NCBI GenBank assembly: GCA_016648135.1
Contig: JADDOH010010844.1
Coordinates: 21,523-85,522, forward strand
Source of the DNA: Agrypnia vestita
Taxonomy: Eukaryota > Arthropoda > Insecta > Trichoptera > Phryganeidae
DNA: 64,000 bases
Direction of reading: 5' to 3'
Positions 53,510 to 63,999 of this stretch are shown one piece after another (positions within the stretch are counted from its first letter, which is position 1; every line of letters starts with the position of its first letter). The position numbers and the translations under genes were made by a program. The notes beneath the pieces were generated by a model. The model did no database searches. It saw only the letters and a list, made by a program, of their open reading frames with translations, and had not been told where the DNA came from.

Positions 53510-53978
53510 TTTATTATACTCCCTTTCTCATTTACTAATGGAAACTGGTTTGGCGCTTAACCTACGCATTGGGCTTCGGTCGAGCGACGCTACGAAAGGG
53601 AGTAATAAAAAATTTCCAAAAATCCAAAATTATTCTATAATCAGGTTCCGTGTCTACCAGACGCATTGAAATATTTTCATACAACTTAGTAAGTTATATG
53701 AAAAAAACATTAAAAATTTGAAAAATCCAAAAAATTATTAAATTTTTTAATGAAAATTTGATAGATCTTCTTGATCGTCACCACGAGTCTGCTTGCAAAG
53801 TTTCAGCTCGATTGGATCACGGGAAAAGGGTTAAAAATCAATCCAAAGTTTTTTCATCAAGCAAGCAGATGCCACGAGTTAATATAAAGGGAGTAAAATA
53901 TACCAAAATACCATTGAAAATTGGTATTATAAATAATTATACTGCGAATTATAGCCACCAATTTGAACTGAATTTATA
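53510..53978. other. Intergenic stretch with weak repeats
   Basis: Contains TTATTATACTCCCTTTC and the inverse GAAAGGGAGTAATAAAA, and a TTGCAAAGTTTCAGCTCGAT phrase common at 3' ends of insect SINE/LINE copies. No gene seen. Confidence 0.35.
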
Positions 53979-54201
53979 ATCAGCCGTGTTCTGAAAATAG
54001 CAATCATTACTATTTTGGTATTGTATATAGTTATTGTATAATTTGTAATGCTGTCAATTTTGACATTATTATGTTTGACATGTTTGGAATTAATAAATTC
54101 AACCAATCAGAAAGCTCTAAAATGTAAACAAATGTAAAGTTATTCACAAATTATGTTATAGAATAAATAGCGATTATTGTTATTTTCAGAATACGGCTGA
54201 T
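53979..54201. mobile_element. MITE (ATCAGCCGTGTTCTGAAAATA)
   Basis: 223 bp, inverted ends ATCAGCCGTGTTCTGAAAAT and ATTTTCAGAATACGGCTGAT, inner AAATAGCGATT partner. No coding sequence. Confidence 0.7.
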
Positions 54202-54257
54202 GAATATTTTATTATTTTTCCTTTTTTTAGTAAAGGCGACATTTAAAATTTTTTGCT

Positions 54258-54485
54258 CTACTTGAAGTGAGCCAAGCTTCCATAAGCTACAAAAAGACAA
54301 AGACTATGAGTAATAGAATAAGATAATCTTACGTAATAATTGGGTTCTCTGACAGGTTGAGCATTTAAACAATACAGATACACCAAAGTTTTATAGGTAG
54401 GACCAGCGAGAATAAATTGGACGTAAGTCAAGGTACGAACATTCACAGCAGTGATTTGAGAACCAGTTTCTTTGATAGTTGTCAA
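54258..54485 (-). CDS. Possible MBF2-family terminal exon
   Basis: After a CTTCCTTAG acceptor the frame reads KETGSQITAVNVRTLTYV, then FILAGPTYKTLVYLY and NAQPVREPNYYVRLSYS. MBF2-type secreted proteins of insects end in a similar array (ITAV.V, GGPGY..V.L, SQRG..NYYV.IY). The alternation fits, but the usual GG is AG and the Cys and Pro in the middle are unusual. No other exon of the gene was found. An alternative reading splices at GTAAGA (near 54325). May be a remnant. Confidence 0.3.
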   Translation of the reverse strand: MTTIKETGSQITAVNVRTLTYVQFILAGPTYKTLVYLYCLNAQPVREPNYYVRLSYSITHSLCLFVAYGSLAHFK

Positions 54486-54540
54486 CTAAGGAAGCATCAA
54501 GATATTGTAAGTAATAATTGTATTTAAAATTTGTTTCGTT

Positions 54541-54995
54541 ATACAGGTGTAACGGAGCTAGCCCACCTCAATCAGGGCTGTTTTTAAGGAGGCAAAATTT
54601 TAGAGGCAGCGAGAGAATAAATACATAAATAAATCAAACAGCAAAAAAAGGAGCAAATTAGTAAAAACATTAAAACAAACTGTTTTCAAAAGCATATAGA
54701 ACAAGATGTCATTGAATACAAATCCTGAATATGTGCTGAACTAACCGTGCAACAAATTAGAAAGTCAAAAAAAATCTGATTTTCTGCAATGTTTTAATAA
54801 TTTTATTTGACTTGTATAAAAGCGAATGAATTTATATTTGATTTAAGAATAGTCGAACATTTTACAGAAGTTAAGTCAGAAATATTGACAATAGGCAAAC
54901 TTTGAGGTAGCATTTTACTTAAACATTTTCAACTCGTAATTTGGGCAGGAATCTACTTTTAAAGTATTGTGGACTAGCTTTGTTACACCCTGTAT
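54541..54995. mobile_element. MITE (ATACAGGTGTAACGGAGCTAG)
   Basis: 455 bp. Ends ATACAGGTGTAACGGAGCTA and TAGCTTTGTTACACCCTGTAT. It shares GGCAGGAATCTAC, TCAGAAATATTGACA and GAATGAATTTAT blocks with the 29690 and 22275 repeats. Confidence 0.6.
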
Positions 54996-55672
54996 AAATA
55001 ATCTTATAAAGCAAAAAAAAATGAACAAACACATGTCAAAGGGAAACATAAAGCAAGGTATTTTGAAAGTAGCGGCTTCATGAAATCCAGCAGTCGTTTG
55101 GCGATGTTGAAAGATGAAGGAAAATAAAAATCGGTTCCTTTCAAAAATGCTTAAGAAGGTGTGATTAGGTTATGATTATTATCAAACTTTTTAATTCTGA
55201 GTATTAAATATATCATTTTCATATCATAAGCTCATCCTCTATTTAATCTTTTGGATTATGATTATTGCCAATTAATGCAACTAAAAAAAAAATATTTTTG
55301 TAAAATTGTACAGTCGAGGTATTCCGATACAAGTTCAAAATTATAATATGAAACTGGGGTTATCTGACTCCGAAAATCCAGTGGTGAAATATGGTAACCT
55401 GGGACTAAATAAAATACTGCATATCAAATTTTTCATACTGGATTTTGGCATCTTATTTCCAAATGTCATTCAATCTGGAGAATGTTAATTGGAGTCGATT
55501 TCATATATCCAGTCATCTTTCAGAGATTTATATTGAATTTGAATTAGTTTTAATATTTATAGGTAGAAGATCCAGAAGAGAATTGTAATTCAGATGAGAT
55601 CTGACAAGTGTGTTGTAAATCAATATAACTGTATGCCTTGGTGCTCAGAATTATCACTGCTTTAGAATTATA
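54996..55672. other. Intergenic stretch
   Basis: No gene confirmed. 55561-55602 looks like a short terminal exon (TTTATAG, then VEDPEENCNSDEI and TGA) but no upstream exon could be linked to it. Confidence 0.35.
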
Positions 55673-56958
55673 TTAGGTCCTTACATATGAAATTGGCGTT
55701 TTGCCTGTTTTGATTTTGATCTCAAATATCTTCTCTTTGGTTAGGAATTCCAAATCCAAATTTATACAGCTATTTACTCATGAATTTGTGTTTTGAAAAT
55801 TATAATTCATTTGTTTTTTCCTCAATTGTTTTTTTCTTTGCGTCACTCAGTTTACAAAATGAAAAACTTGAAATATCGCGTTATTTACGAGTACGAGTTC
55901 CACCGTGGCACCAGTGCTGCAGAAACGGCTCGAAGGATCAATGATGTGTATGGCGACGGTGCCGCAAAAGAAAACACAGTGCGTTTTTGGTTCCAACGTT
56001 TTCGTTCTGGAAATTTCGACCTGCAGAACAAGCCCCGTGGACGGCCGGAGAGACCAAAGTTGATAATGAAGAATTGAAGGCTATTGTGGGAGCGGATCCA
56101 TCGCAAACCACATCCGAGTTAGCTGCAGGCTGCGGTGTTAGTGATAAAACTGTTTTAATCCACTTGAAGCAAATTGGTAAGGTGAAAAAGCTTGAAAGGT
56201 GGGTACCTCACGAATTGAGTGAAGCAAATCAACAAACGCGCGTTGACTGCTGCGTTGCATTACTCAACCGGCACAATAATGAAGGGATTTTAAATCGAAT
56301 CATTACCTGTGATGAAAAGTGGATCCTGTACGATAATCGGAAGCGCTCATCGCAATGGCTGAACCCTGCCGAACCAGCCAAACCATGCCCCAAGCGAAAA
56401 TTGACTCCAAAAAAGTTACTTGTGAGCGTTTGGTGGACTAGTGCTGGTGTCGTTCACTACAGCTTTCTTAAATCTGGCCAGACGATTACGGCAGATGTCT
56501 ATTGTCAGCAACTGCAAACCATGATGGAAAAGCTAGCTGCTAAACAACCGAGGCTGGTTAATCGCTCTAGGCCACTGCTGCTTCATGATAACGCTAGACC
56601 ACACACTGCACAATAGACGGCTACCAAATTAGAGGAGCTTCAATTGGAATGTCTAAGACATCCACCGTACTCTCCAGACCTTGCCCCAACAGATTACCAT
56701 TTTTTTCGAAATTTGGATAACTTCTTGCAAAGGAAAAAATTCAACTCCGATGGGGCAGTCCAAACCGCCTTCAAAGATTTTATTGATTCCCGTCCGAATG
56801 GTTTTTTTAGTAAAGGGATCGATGAACTACCTATGAGATGGCAAAAGTGCATAGATAGCAATGGTATATACTTTGATTAAATAAATATATTATAATAAAA
56901 AAAAATCGGCTTTATGTTCCTCCCATACTAAACGCCAATTTCACATGTAAGGACCTAA
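55673..56958 (+). mobile_element. Mariner (cecropia-type), copy C
   Basis: 1286 bp, same ends as copies A and B, TA on both sides, in the opposite orientation to them. Confidence 0.9.
55859..56880 (+). pseudogene. Mariner transposase, copy C, frameshift and nonsense
   Basis: Starts MKNLKYRVIYEYEFHRGT. A two-base insertion after RGRPE (near 56051) shifts the frame, and a CAG-to-TAG change after PHTAQ (near 56616) stops it. The catalytic residues are intact (ITCDEKWILYD, LLLHDNARPH, YSPDLAPTDYHFF). Unlike A and B it keeps the base after HELSEA, reading EANQQTRVDCC. Confidence 0.9.
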
Positions 56959-57149
56959 TATTTATTTATCAAACCAATTGGTTTCAGGAAAATCAATTTC
57001 TTTCATACGGGTAATAAAAAGAATAGGCAAAAATACCCAAAATATTTGTTAAAAAACTAATTGCGATCACCTCGACACACATAGCTGCAGCGGTGCGCGC
57101 TAAGGGAGGGCACATTAGGTATTGAGTTTTAATTTTTTTTAAAAGAAAA

Positions 57150-57730
57150 ATTGGCAGCGTTCCCACCAGAAGGGACTAGAAAGTCCCCAAAACCAGGCCC
57201 GCCGTGCGGAGCAAGGAAGAAGATGGAAGCCACGGCTTACGACCTGTCGTTGCCTGATTTTAGGATCCTTTATGCCGCGGCTGCATTCAGCATTTCTTCC
57301 TTCCCCCTGTTTATGTATATCTCCCAGGGCACTGTTAGCTCCACCAAGAAAACCTACTTAAGTGTTCTTCTGTACAAGACTTTGTCGGGTCTCAGTGCTG
57401 TATCGCGCGATTCTCTCGGGAACGTATATTGCCCTGAAGCCGGGTCTATAATTAGTCTCCAGTCTTGCGTTTTTTCGATTATTGAAGATGAGACTTTCTA
57501 TTTCCTTTTTCCAGGGCCTCACAAGGTTGGTCAAACCTTTTGTTTCCTCTACATATCCTCAGTAAGAGTACCTTATCATGTCTATAAGTGTTTTTGCCAT
57601 CTTCCAGAGCGATTTACATCCTGTTATGATGTGTTTTGCTGTGCACACATTGGCACCGCATAGATTGCATGGGGCACTTACACTCTTACTCCAGCGCTTC
57701 AGGTTGCTGGGGTCAGGGAGTGTGTTTTAA
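57150..57730 (-). mobile_element. LINE C-terminal fragment with zinc knuckle
   Basis: Minus strand: LKRWSKSVSAPCNLCGANVC, then TAKHIITGCKSLWKM, a CCHC-type knuckle. It is followed by shifted frames with RPDKVLYRRTLK and VFLVELTVPWEI. This matches the tail of RT proteins that end LCG...HI.SGC.....RPD.VL....K...VELTVPWE. Several frameshifts and stops. RT core absent. Clade not determined. Confidence 0.5.
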
Positions 57731-57963
57731 AATGCATTTAAATAGAATTTCAACACCTCAGGTAATCAACTACATAGCACGGCCCCCCAGTGCAGGTCCG
57801 GTGGGAGGCACGTCTCCCCTGTAGTGAACCACAAGTTTTATTCTCAACTTTCACCAGTCTACCTTTACGAGAGTCTCCTTGTGTAACTTTTCAGATTCAG
57901 CTTTTTCCCATCCTAGACCCTTTATGCTGGTGCTTGTACCCATCTAGTATTGATGATGGAAAT

Positions 57964-58010
57964 CATTTACATTTAATATAAATTGGTGATTTATATTAAA
58001 CGTAAATGTG
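57964..58010. repeat. 19-bp stem hairpin
   Basis: CATTTACATTTAATATAAA and TTTATATTAAACGTAAATG pair with one mismatch around a 7-nt loop. Confidence 0.55.
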
Positions 58011-58240
58011 ACCAAATAACGCCTTTTTTTTTTAAATAGCAATTTTTATTATTATTATTAGTTATTAACATTTATTCAAAGAAAAAAAGACCGTTTGAAG
58101 ATTTATTCATAATAGTGCATGAGACATATTGATCTCAATTATTTGGAACATTGGATATAACTGTGGTGGTTAAATTTAACCAATTATTATTTATATTTTT
58201 TAATTATTTCCAATGATTCTTAATTACCCAATTTATTACA

Positions 58241-59255
58241 AAAGGTGTCAAACAGGGATGCATAATGTCACCATGGCTTTTCAACCTGTATATGGATAAT
58301 TGTATGAAAGAACTGAAGGAACTTGAAGTTGGAGCGAAAATGGACGGACTCACCATATCCTGTCTGCTATACGCAGACGATGCAGTATTAGTGGCTAACA
58401 GTGAAGCTGATCTGCAGTGCCTGGTATCCAGGATGTCCGATGTATGCATGCAGAGTGAACTTCTGATGAATGTCAGCAAATCGAAAGTGATGGTATTCGA
58501 GAGAGACGAAAGAGTGACTAAGTGTGATGTAATTATAAACAACGAATGCTTAGAACAAGTGAACGAGTTTGTGTATTTGGGAAGTATGTTTAGTAGAGAC
58601 GGCAAGGCTGAGAATGATATCGAAAGGAGAGTAACTGCGGGAAACAAAGTTAATGGTGCACTAAATGCAATTATGGCCAATAAGAATCTGTCAAAAGAAG
58701 CAAGACTAGCGGTACATAATGGCGTTCTAGTGCCAACCCTTATGTATGGAAGTGAAGCCTGGAATTGGCAAAAGAGGAATGAAAGTAGACTGAATGCGGT
58801 AGAAATGCGGTCACTAAGACGCTTGTGTGGAAAATCTTTGGTCGATAGAGTGAGGAATGAACAAATTAGAAGTGAATGCAATGCTGGCTGTGGTGTGGTA
58901 GATAGAATAAAGAAAGGAGTGCTGAGATGGTTTGATCATGTGGAACATATGAACGAGGAAAGGATGGTTAAGAAAATATATGAGGCGAGTGTTGAAGGCA
59001 ACAGGAATAGAGGGCGTCCGCGAAAGACCTGGCACGATCAGGTACTACAAGTATTTGAGGATGGCCCTGTTAAAAGCCGCAACAACCGTAGAACGTGTAT
59101 GAGAAGATGTATGAATGTGGCCGAACGTGTATGAGAAAATGTATGAATGTGGCCGAAGCAAAAGTGGTGTGCCAGGATAGAAGAGTGTGGCGTTCAATCC
59201 TCTCTGCCTACCCCTGCGGGGAAACGGCGTGATGGTTAGTTAGTTAGTTAGTTAA
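58241..59255 (+). mobile_element. RTE-type LINE, 3' part with intact RT box
   Basis: Opens inside the RT at GVKQGCIMSPWLFNLYMDN, has the catalytic LLYADDAVLVANS, then NEFVYLGSMFSRDGKAENDI, a GSEAWNWQKRNESRLNAVEM stretch and RGRPRKTWHDQV. The frame (from 58265) is open for 289 codons to 59134. After the stop, CCCCTGCGGGGAAACGGCG and a GTTA/TTAG tetranucleotide tail (59233-59258) close the element. 5' truncated, otherwise well preserved. Confidence 0.8.
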
Positions 59256-59567
59256 GACCAACATTATTTACATATAAAAAATATAAACCAAAATTTCCAT
59301 TAAATGAATGTTATTCCATCATCCAAATGCTCCGACCCCTACGTTAAAATTTTGATCTGCTTTTCTGATATAAAAAAACCAGTACATACTATCTTTATAA
59401 TGAAGTCCAAAATTGTTAAATTTATCATCTTTGTCTTTTGAATTTATTTAATAAATTCAATTTTTTTTATCACCCTTATGAAGGAAATGAAATTTTCCGA
59501 AACCTGTTGGTAATAAATAAACTAATGAGGTTAAAAAAAAGTTGACCATAAATTTTCACGTACACAC

Positions 59568-59750
59568 TAGTGATGATCTAAACTGTTATTATTTGTGTGA
59601 TTGGTAATTGAGATTAACTGTTATCTAGTGTACCAATGATTGCCTGTCAAATTGCGATAAAACCAGTTGGCAATCATCAATACAATCAGATACAAATCTC
59701 AGATAACGGTTGCACAACCACGATTTAAACAAAGGGTTTTCCCATCACTA
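59568..59750. mobile_element. hAT MITE, TAGTGATGG family
   Basis: Ends TAGTGATGATCTAAACTG and TTCCCATCACTA, and the CAATCATCAATACAATCAGA core. The 8-bp flank is GTACACAC at the left; ATACACAT follows the adjacent MITE at the right, a 6 of 8 match, so the second element landed at its terminus. Confidence 0.65.
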
Positions 59751-59880
59751 AGCCCGGTTGTATCAAATTGGATTAAAGTAAAAGTTTGAATAAAGCGTAG
59801 CGTTGCTTGATTGGTGAAGAATGCATAAATCTATGCTTAAAAAACTTTTACTTTAATCCAACTTGATACAATCGGGCCTA
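59751..59880. mobile_element. Harbinger-like MITE at the end of the hAT MITE
   Basis: Inverted ends (GCCCGGTTGTATCAAATTGG against CCAACTTGATACAATCGGGC) extend about 35 bp, with TAA at both borders. Same family as the 13438 MITE. Confidence 0.65.
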
Positions 59881-61445
59881 ATACACATTGACCCAATGCT
59901 TTGACATATTTCAATGAAGTCTGGGTTGTAAAGAAATTAAGATATTTTTTAATATTTCTTTATTTTCATAAATGTTTGTCAGTTATTTATTGGTCCCTCA
60001 AATTTCTGATATAGTATTTACATTAAAATATTTAAAAAAATAACAAAAACTGTTAATAGAAATATTTCTTATAAGAAACAATCAAAAGAGTTCATTATGA
60101 ATCACAGATTAAAATTCATTTACCAATTTTATCACTAAAAAAATTGGAGTGGCAAAGCAAGTTGCTCTCTTTTAAAAATATTTCTAACCGGAATAAAATG
60201 ATAAAAAAATTCTATTTCTCATTCCTTCCAAGTACCATGCTTCATGTCTGGTAATGAAATATTATTAACAATATTTTATTTACTATGCATATTAATTATT
60301 TTTGCATTTCAAAACATTAAAAAAAATGCAATTAACCATATTATTTTGTTAGACAAATAATAATTGCACATTTTTGTATAATTTTTTAATATTACAAGTT
60401 TCTTTCAAAAGAGATGCATACAATAAATTTTGTCACCTATCTTTACCAAATTTATTTATTATTGTGTTAGCCTGATCGATAATTAATTTGAATGATTCTC
60501 AGATTGTCAAATATATAATACAGTGGACCCCGCTTAGTGGATCATCCATGTTGATACTCGTCCTATTTTTTCATCGAAAATTTTGTTTCATGTTCTCCCG
60601 AAAATTTGATATTCATTTATATTTCAAAAGTGCAATAAATGCTGGTGAGCTATCACGACATCAGTGACTTCAGGGGAGTGCATTGAGAACATTGAAGAAT
60701 GAGATTTACATAAGCATATATTTTGATAAAAAGTTGAATTAAAAAATATTTCTTGTAATATTCTTATTATAATATAATCTTATTACAATTATAATTTAGA
60801 TTTTAATATACTGTAATATTCCATCACATAAAATTTTTATTTCAATGTTTTTTCCAAAATATATGTCAACATAAAAGTCGTGCTTCAATGTACCACTACA
60901 TGCGCCTGAGTGACTGCCCTTTTAAACAATAGCCTAACCTTTATAAATGAAAAACTCTTAATAATCATTGTTTTTTCATCCAAAAGGTAAATTTATGGTT
61001 AAAATTTTGCGATAGAGCATTAATAAGCATTATTAAACATAATTAAAATGTATTTGCGGTGAATGAAAACAAAATTATTGAAAAATTGACAGAATGCGGG
61101 ACTGGGAACAAATTAAATCATTTCACCCAAAGTGTAAAAAATATTTTATATTCAAAATTGAATGAAGTAGACTCCCCAGAAGTTTTTGCTACTACTACTT
61201 TGATTTGGGGATTCTTTGGTCCCTTTCCAGTGAGACGGTGGAAGCTAATTCTCACATATTTTTTAATTAATTTAACAAAAACAAATGCAAAATTCTCCAT
61301 TCACACATATTCTACTCCTTCCTCAAAATACTTCTGATATAAACAGCATATTAAAATTAATTTTCATTACCGAGGTATGTAAATAAAGAATAATATAATA
61401 CATATATGCAAAATTATTTTGAATTAAAAAACAAAGGGTTATTTT
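59881..61445. other. Intergenic stretch
   Basis: AT-rich. A single Tigger-like end (TACAGTGGACCCCGCTTAG near 60520) and a hAT-like right end (CCACTACATGCGCCTGAG near 60895) are the only repeats noticed. Confidence 0.4.
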
Positions 61446-61805
61446 GTGTTCCTAACATTATATGTATGTATAAAACATTGTCAGTACGTATATATCAGTA
61501 TATGTGCAGTTTATATAATTTATACACATTTAAAACATACATATGTACTCTGCTTTCACATTATCGACAGTGAAAAGGAATTTTACTATAAAGGCCAAAA
61601 ACCCTTTGGTTTAATCATTAAAGATTTTCATTCCTTTCATTACAAATTTGACTCCAACCTTACCACGGAAAAATTATTTGGAGGTTTTATTTTTCAAATG
61701 TTTTTTACCCACTGTAAAATTGTAGCTTTGGCAATTAATTGCTTTGAAGTGCTGATATGTACACAATATAATTGGGACACGGAAGTGAAAACTACCATTA
61801 AATGA
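61446..61805 (+). CDS. Unrecognised open frame
   Basis: 119 codons. The first 40 residues are biased, but the last 80 (from SEKEFYYKGQKPFGLIIKDF through LFGGFIFQMFFTHCKIVALA to YNWDTEVKTTIK) look less so, and TTATCGACAG before them could be a splice acceptor (61563-61572). No family recognised; no partner exon seen. May be chance in AT-rich DNA. Confidence 0.15.
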   Translation: MFLTLYVCIKHCQYVYISICAVYIIYTHLKHTYVLCFHIIDSEKEFYYKGQKPFGLIIKDFHSFHYKFDSNLTTEKLFGGFIFQMFFTHCKIVALAINCFEVLICTQYNWDTEVKTTIK

Positions 61806-61997
61806 AAAAAGATATATTCATTACTGCGGTTTAACTTAATAACTAAATATATTTTCTAAAAATAACATCTAGTATATTATTAGTTATATTAATGGTGTTT
61901 TGTAGGGGGTATCAAATGCGGAATGTTTTTGATAAATATACTTATGATATACGATAATTTAAAAGTACATATAAATGATATACATATGTGTATATAT

Positions 61998-62345
61998 ATT
62001 AGTAATCCTCGGTAACTGCATACAAAACATTTTTTAAATTTTTTGTTTTTTTCTGCCTTTGCTTTTATAACCTATATATATATATATATATAGGTTATAA
62101 AAGCAAAGGCAGAAAAAACAAAAAATTTAAAAAATGTTTTGTATGCAGTTACCGAGGATTACTAATTTAAAATGTACTGAATTCTAGATTTTATATGTTT
62201 ATCTCTTTCATAAGTTTCCTATATTTCCTATAAAATCTCGAATTCAGTACATAAATTAGTAATCCTCGATGACTGCATTCAATTTTTTTTTTATATTTCT
62301 GATCTTTTATTCCTTTTCCTTGATAGTTTGTCTTTATAAGATTGA
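61998..62345. mobile_element. Foldback element with ~75-bp hairpin arms
   Basis: ATTAGTAATCCTCGGTAACT to GCTTTTATAACCTA is mirrored at 62091-62166 with one indel, around a (TA)n centre. Outside it are an inverted pair (GTACTGAATTCTAGATTTTA and TAAAATCTCGAATTCAGTAC) and a third, diverged copy of the first arm (from 62267). A related partial copy is at 35230. Confidence 0.7.
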
Positions 62346-62931
62346 ATTAAGTTAGGGACAAAAAAATTATTAAACTAATTTTAAAATTTTGCACTCATTA
62401 TTATCTCAACGCGAATAGTGTCGCTGTAGTCGCACAGGAGGCCTAAGCCTTCATTACATTAAAAAATTATCCAAAAATCACAATCATTCAACGATAATTG
62501 CAAAAAGGTGATAATGATGAAATTTGTTAAAATTTTGCCAACTTAATTTGAAAATGGCACTTAAGGCGATCATCTAGCAGAGTGAGCAAATTTCACCATT
62601 TTTTCTCACATCTTCTCTTGCGTTTTTTATCACATTTTTGTATGGAAGTATCTCATTTTAAAATTTATTCATCAGATTACGTTTATCTTAACTACGAATA
62701 TTTTGTTAAAATTTCACAAACTAAATTATATAATTGTTAATAAATTACAAAAACTTCGATGTTTTAAAAATGATGAAAATTGCTCCACTTTGTGGGCCTT
62801 TTATGACTGAAAGGCCTGTTGAGATGTCTTTTTTATTAAGCCTTAAGAATAAGCACAAAATAAAAAACGTGCTGGAAAATTTGCAATTTTCAAGGCTTTT
62901 ACATTACAATATTTTAGAGTCAGTAGTAATT
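62346..62931. other. Downstream of GART
   Basis: AT-rich, probably containing the GART 3' UTR at its right end. No gene recognised. Confidence 0.4.
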
Positions 62932-63117
62932 CTAGTAAATGTTAAGTAATTTATTGTCCGGTCCCAAGCGTATGCGGCCTCCAGCTAACAATCTCAATGC
63001 CCTTGGATAAGCACGATGTTCTGCCTGATGAATGCGTTCACTTAAAGTTTCTACCGTATCATCACTCTGTATAGGCACTCTCTCTTGCGCCAGCACTGGT
63101 CCTGTGTCTACACCATC
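62932..63117 (-). CDS. Gart: GART last exon (GAR formyltransferase C-terminus)
   Basis: GART joins GARS, AIRS and GARTFase activities in de novo purine synthesis in the cytosol. This exon (61 residues and TAG) begins after a TATTTCAG acceptor. It reads DGVDTGPVLAQERVPIQSDD, TVETLSERIHQAEHRAYPRA, then LRLLAGGRIRLG. It matches the end of the GARTFase domain: a VDTG loop, the D-T-V-x-x-L-x-x-R turn and the AEH...P.AL..L..G helix. Earlier exons must lie beyond the right edge; a mobile element appears to occupy the intron. The protein ends NKLLNIY. No other GART exon is visible. Confidence 0.85.
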   Translation of the reverse strand, partial: DGVDTGPVLAQERVPIQSDDTVETLSERIHQAEHRAYPRALRLLAGGRIRLGPDNKLLNIY

Positions 63118-63229
63118 CTGAAATATTCATTTTAGTTGTGAACTGGCACTAACTAATTTTGAAGTGGCTTATTGTTACTATATTGGCAAAAAATAACAGT
63201 AATAGTTTTGGCGTCCCTCTCTGTACACC

Positions 63230-63400
63230 AAATATAGTAAAACCCCGATAATTCGAAATTTTTAAAACACACAAGTTCCAAAATGTTTATTTCATAGTTG
63301 ATTAACCCCGGTAATTTGTGATTATAAATAATTTTTGGACCCTTGCGTCATAAATCAATACATTTTAACCCTTTCATTTTAGTATATAATCAGCATTAAT
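63230..63400. repeat. Tigger-like repeat, second copy
   Basis: TAAAACCCCGATAATTCGAA, TAACCCCGGTAATTTG and CCTTGCGTCATAAATCAATA match the 44980 tract. Confidence 0.5.
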
Positions 63401-63441
63401 TGGACAAAAGACAATTAATGGCTTGATACACACGCACATAA

Positions 63442-63764
63442 TAAAAGAATTTTACCTTCCATTAAAATTCCTATTTTGTTTCCCTCGACGCCTGGAATCC
63501 ATTATGAGAGAACAGCCTGCTGTTTCGGCACTTATACACGCGTTCCTACCCCCTCTGATTCCCTGTTTGCGACAATTTATTCCCGCTGGTATCCCTGTTT
63601 CCGGTTTCGTCAGCGCAACGGTTTTTCTTTCATATGACTCATAATGCACCAGGTAGGGATTACCTGGATTCCAGGCGTCGAGGGAAACAAAATAGGAATT
63701 TTAATGGAAGGTAAAATTCTTTTATTTTGTGTTCCGTCTCGACGCCTGGAATCCATTATGAGAG
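63442..63764. repeat. Perfect 59-bp inverted repeat plus third direct copy
   Basis: 63442-63500 and 63666-63724 are exact complements (59 of 59) around a 165-bp spacer. Part of the same sequence, CTCGACGCCTGGAATCC followed by ATTATGAGAG, recurs directly at 63738-63764. Perfect identity implies recent origin. Confidence 0.85.
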
Positions 63765-63816
63765 ATCTGTTTGTTATCACCTGGTGACCTAGTGGTTCGA
63801 CGTTATATGTGACTGC

Positions 63817-63999
63817 CTATATTGGCGTAAAGAGAGGCTCTAATGAGCTCTGGGGGCATTGTTGCTTGGGCTTATCTACTATCTCTCTTTGGTAGAATTT
63901 TCGGAAGGTGATTTCACTCTGCCAGTTTCCCCTTGACAAGATCTCCTCTATCGGGTAGTTTTCCAGCCAATTCAACGAAGCCACAGCATAACGAACACT
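63817..63999 (-). CDS. Tyrosine recombinase C-terminus (partial)
   Basis: The minus-strand frame enters from the right edge and ends at TAG: SVRYAVASLNWLENYPIEEI, then SRGNWQSEITFRKFYQREIV and 22 more residues. An Arg in the VR-A box, GNW (histidine/tryptophan box) and FY with the putative nucleophile Tyr follow the tyrosine recombinase order R..H/W..Y. Such enzymes mark DIRS/Ngaro/PAT retrotransposons and Cryptons. The repeats at 63442-63764 probably form the element's terminus. The missing 5' part is beyond the window. Confidence 0.55.
   Translation of the reverse strand, partial: SVRYAVASLNWLENYPIEEILSRGNWQSEITFRKFYQREIVDKPKQQCPQSSLEPLFTPI

Noticed and set aside
55561..55602. Short terminal-exon-like piece (VEDPEENCNSDEI, TGA)
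   Set aside because: Good acceptor, but no upstream exon could be linked; 14 codons are too few to call.
58204..58881. 225-codon minus-strand frame
   Set aside because: Antisense shadow of the RTE reverse transcriptase, which has clear RT motifs on the plus strand.
61059..61337. 92-codon frame MNENKIIEKLTECGTG...
   Set aside because: No recognised domain, no splice partner, both strands open; left as chance.
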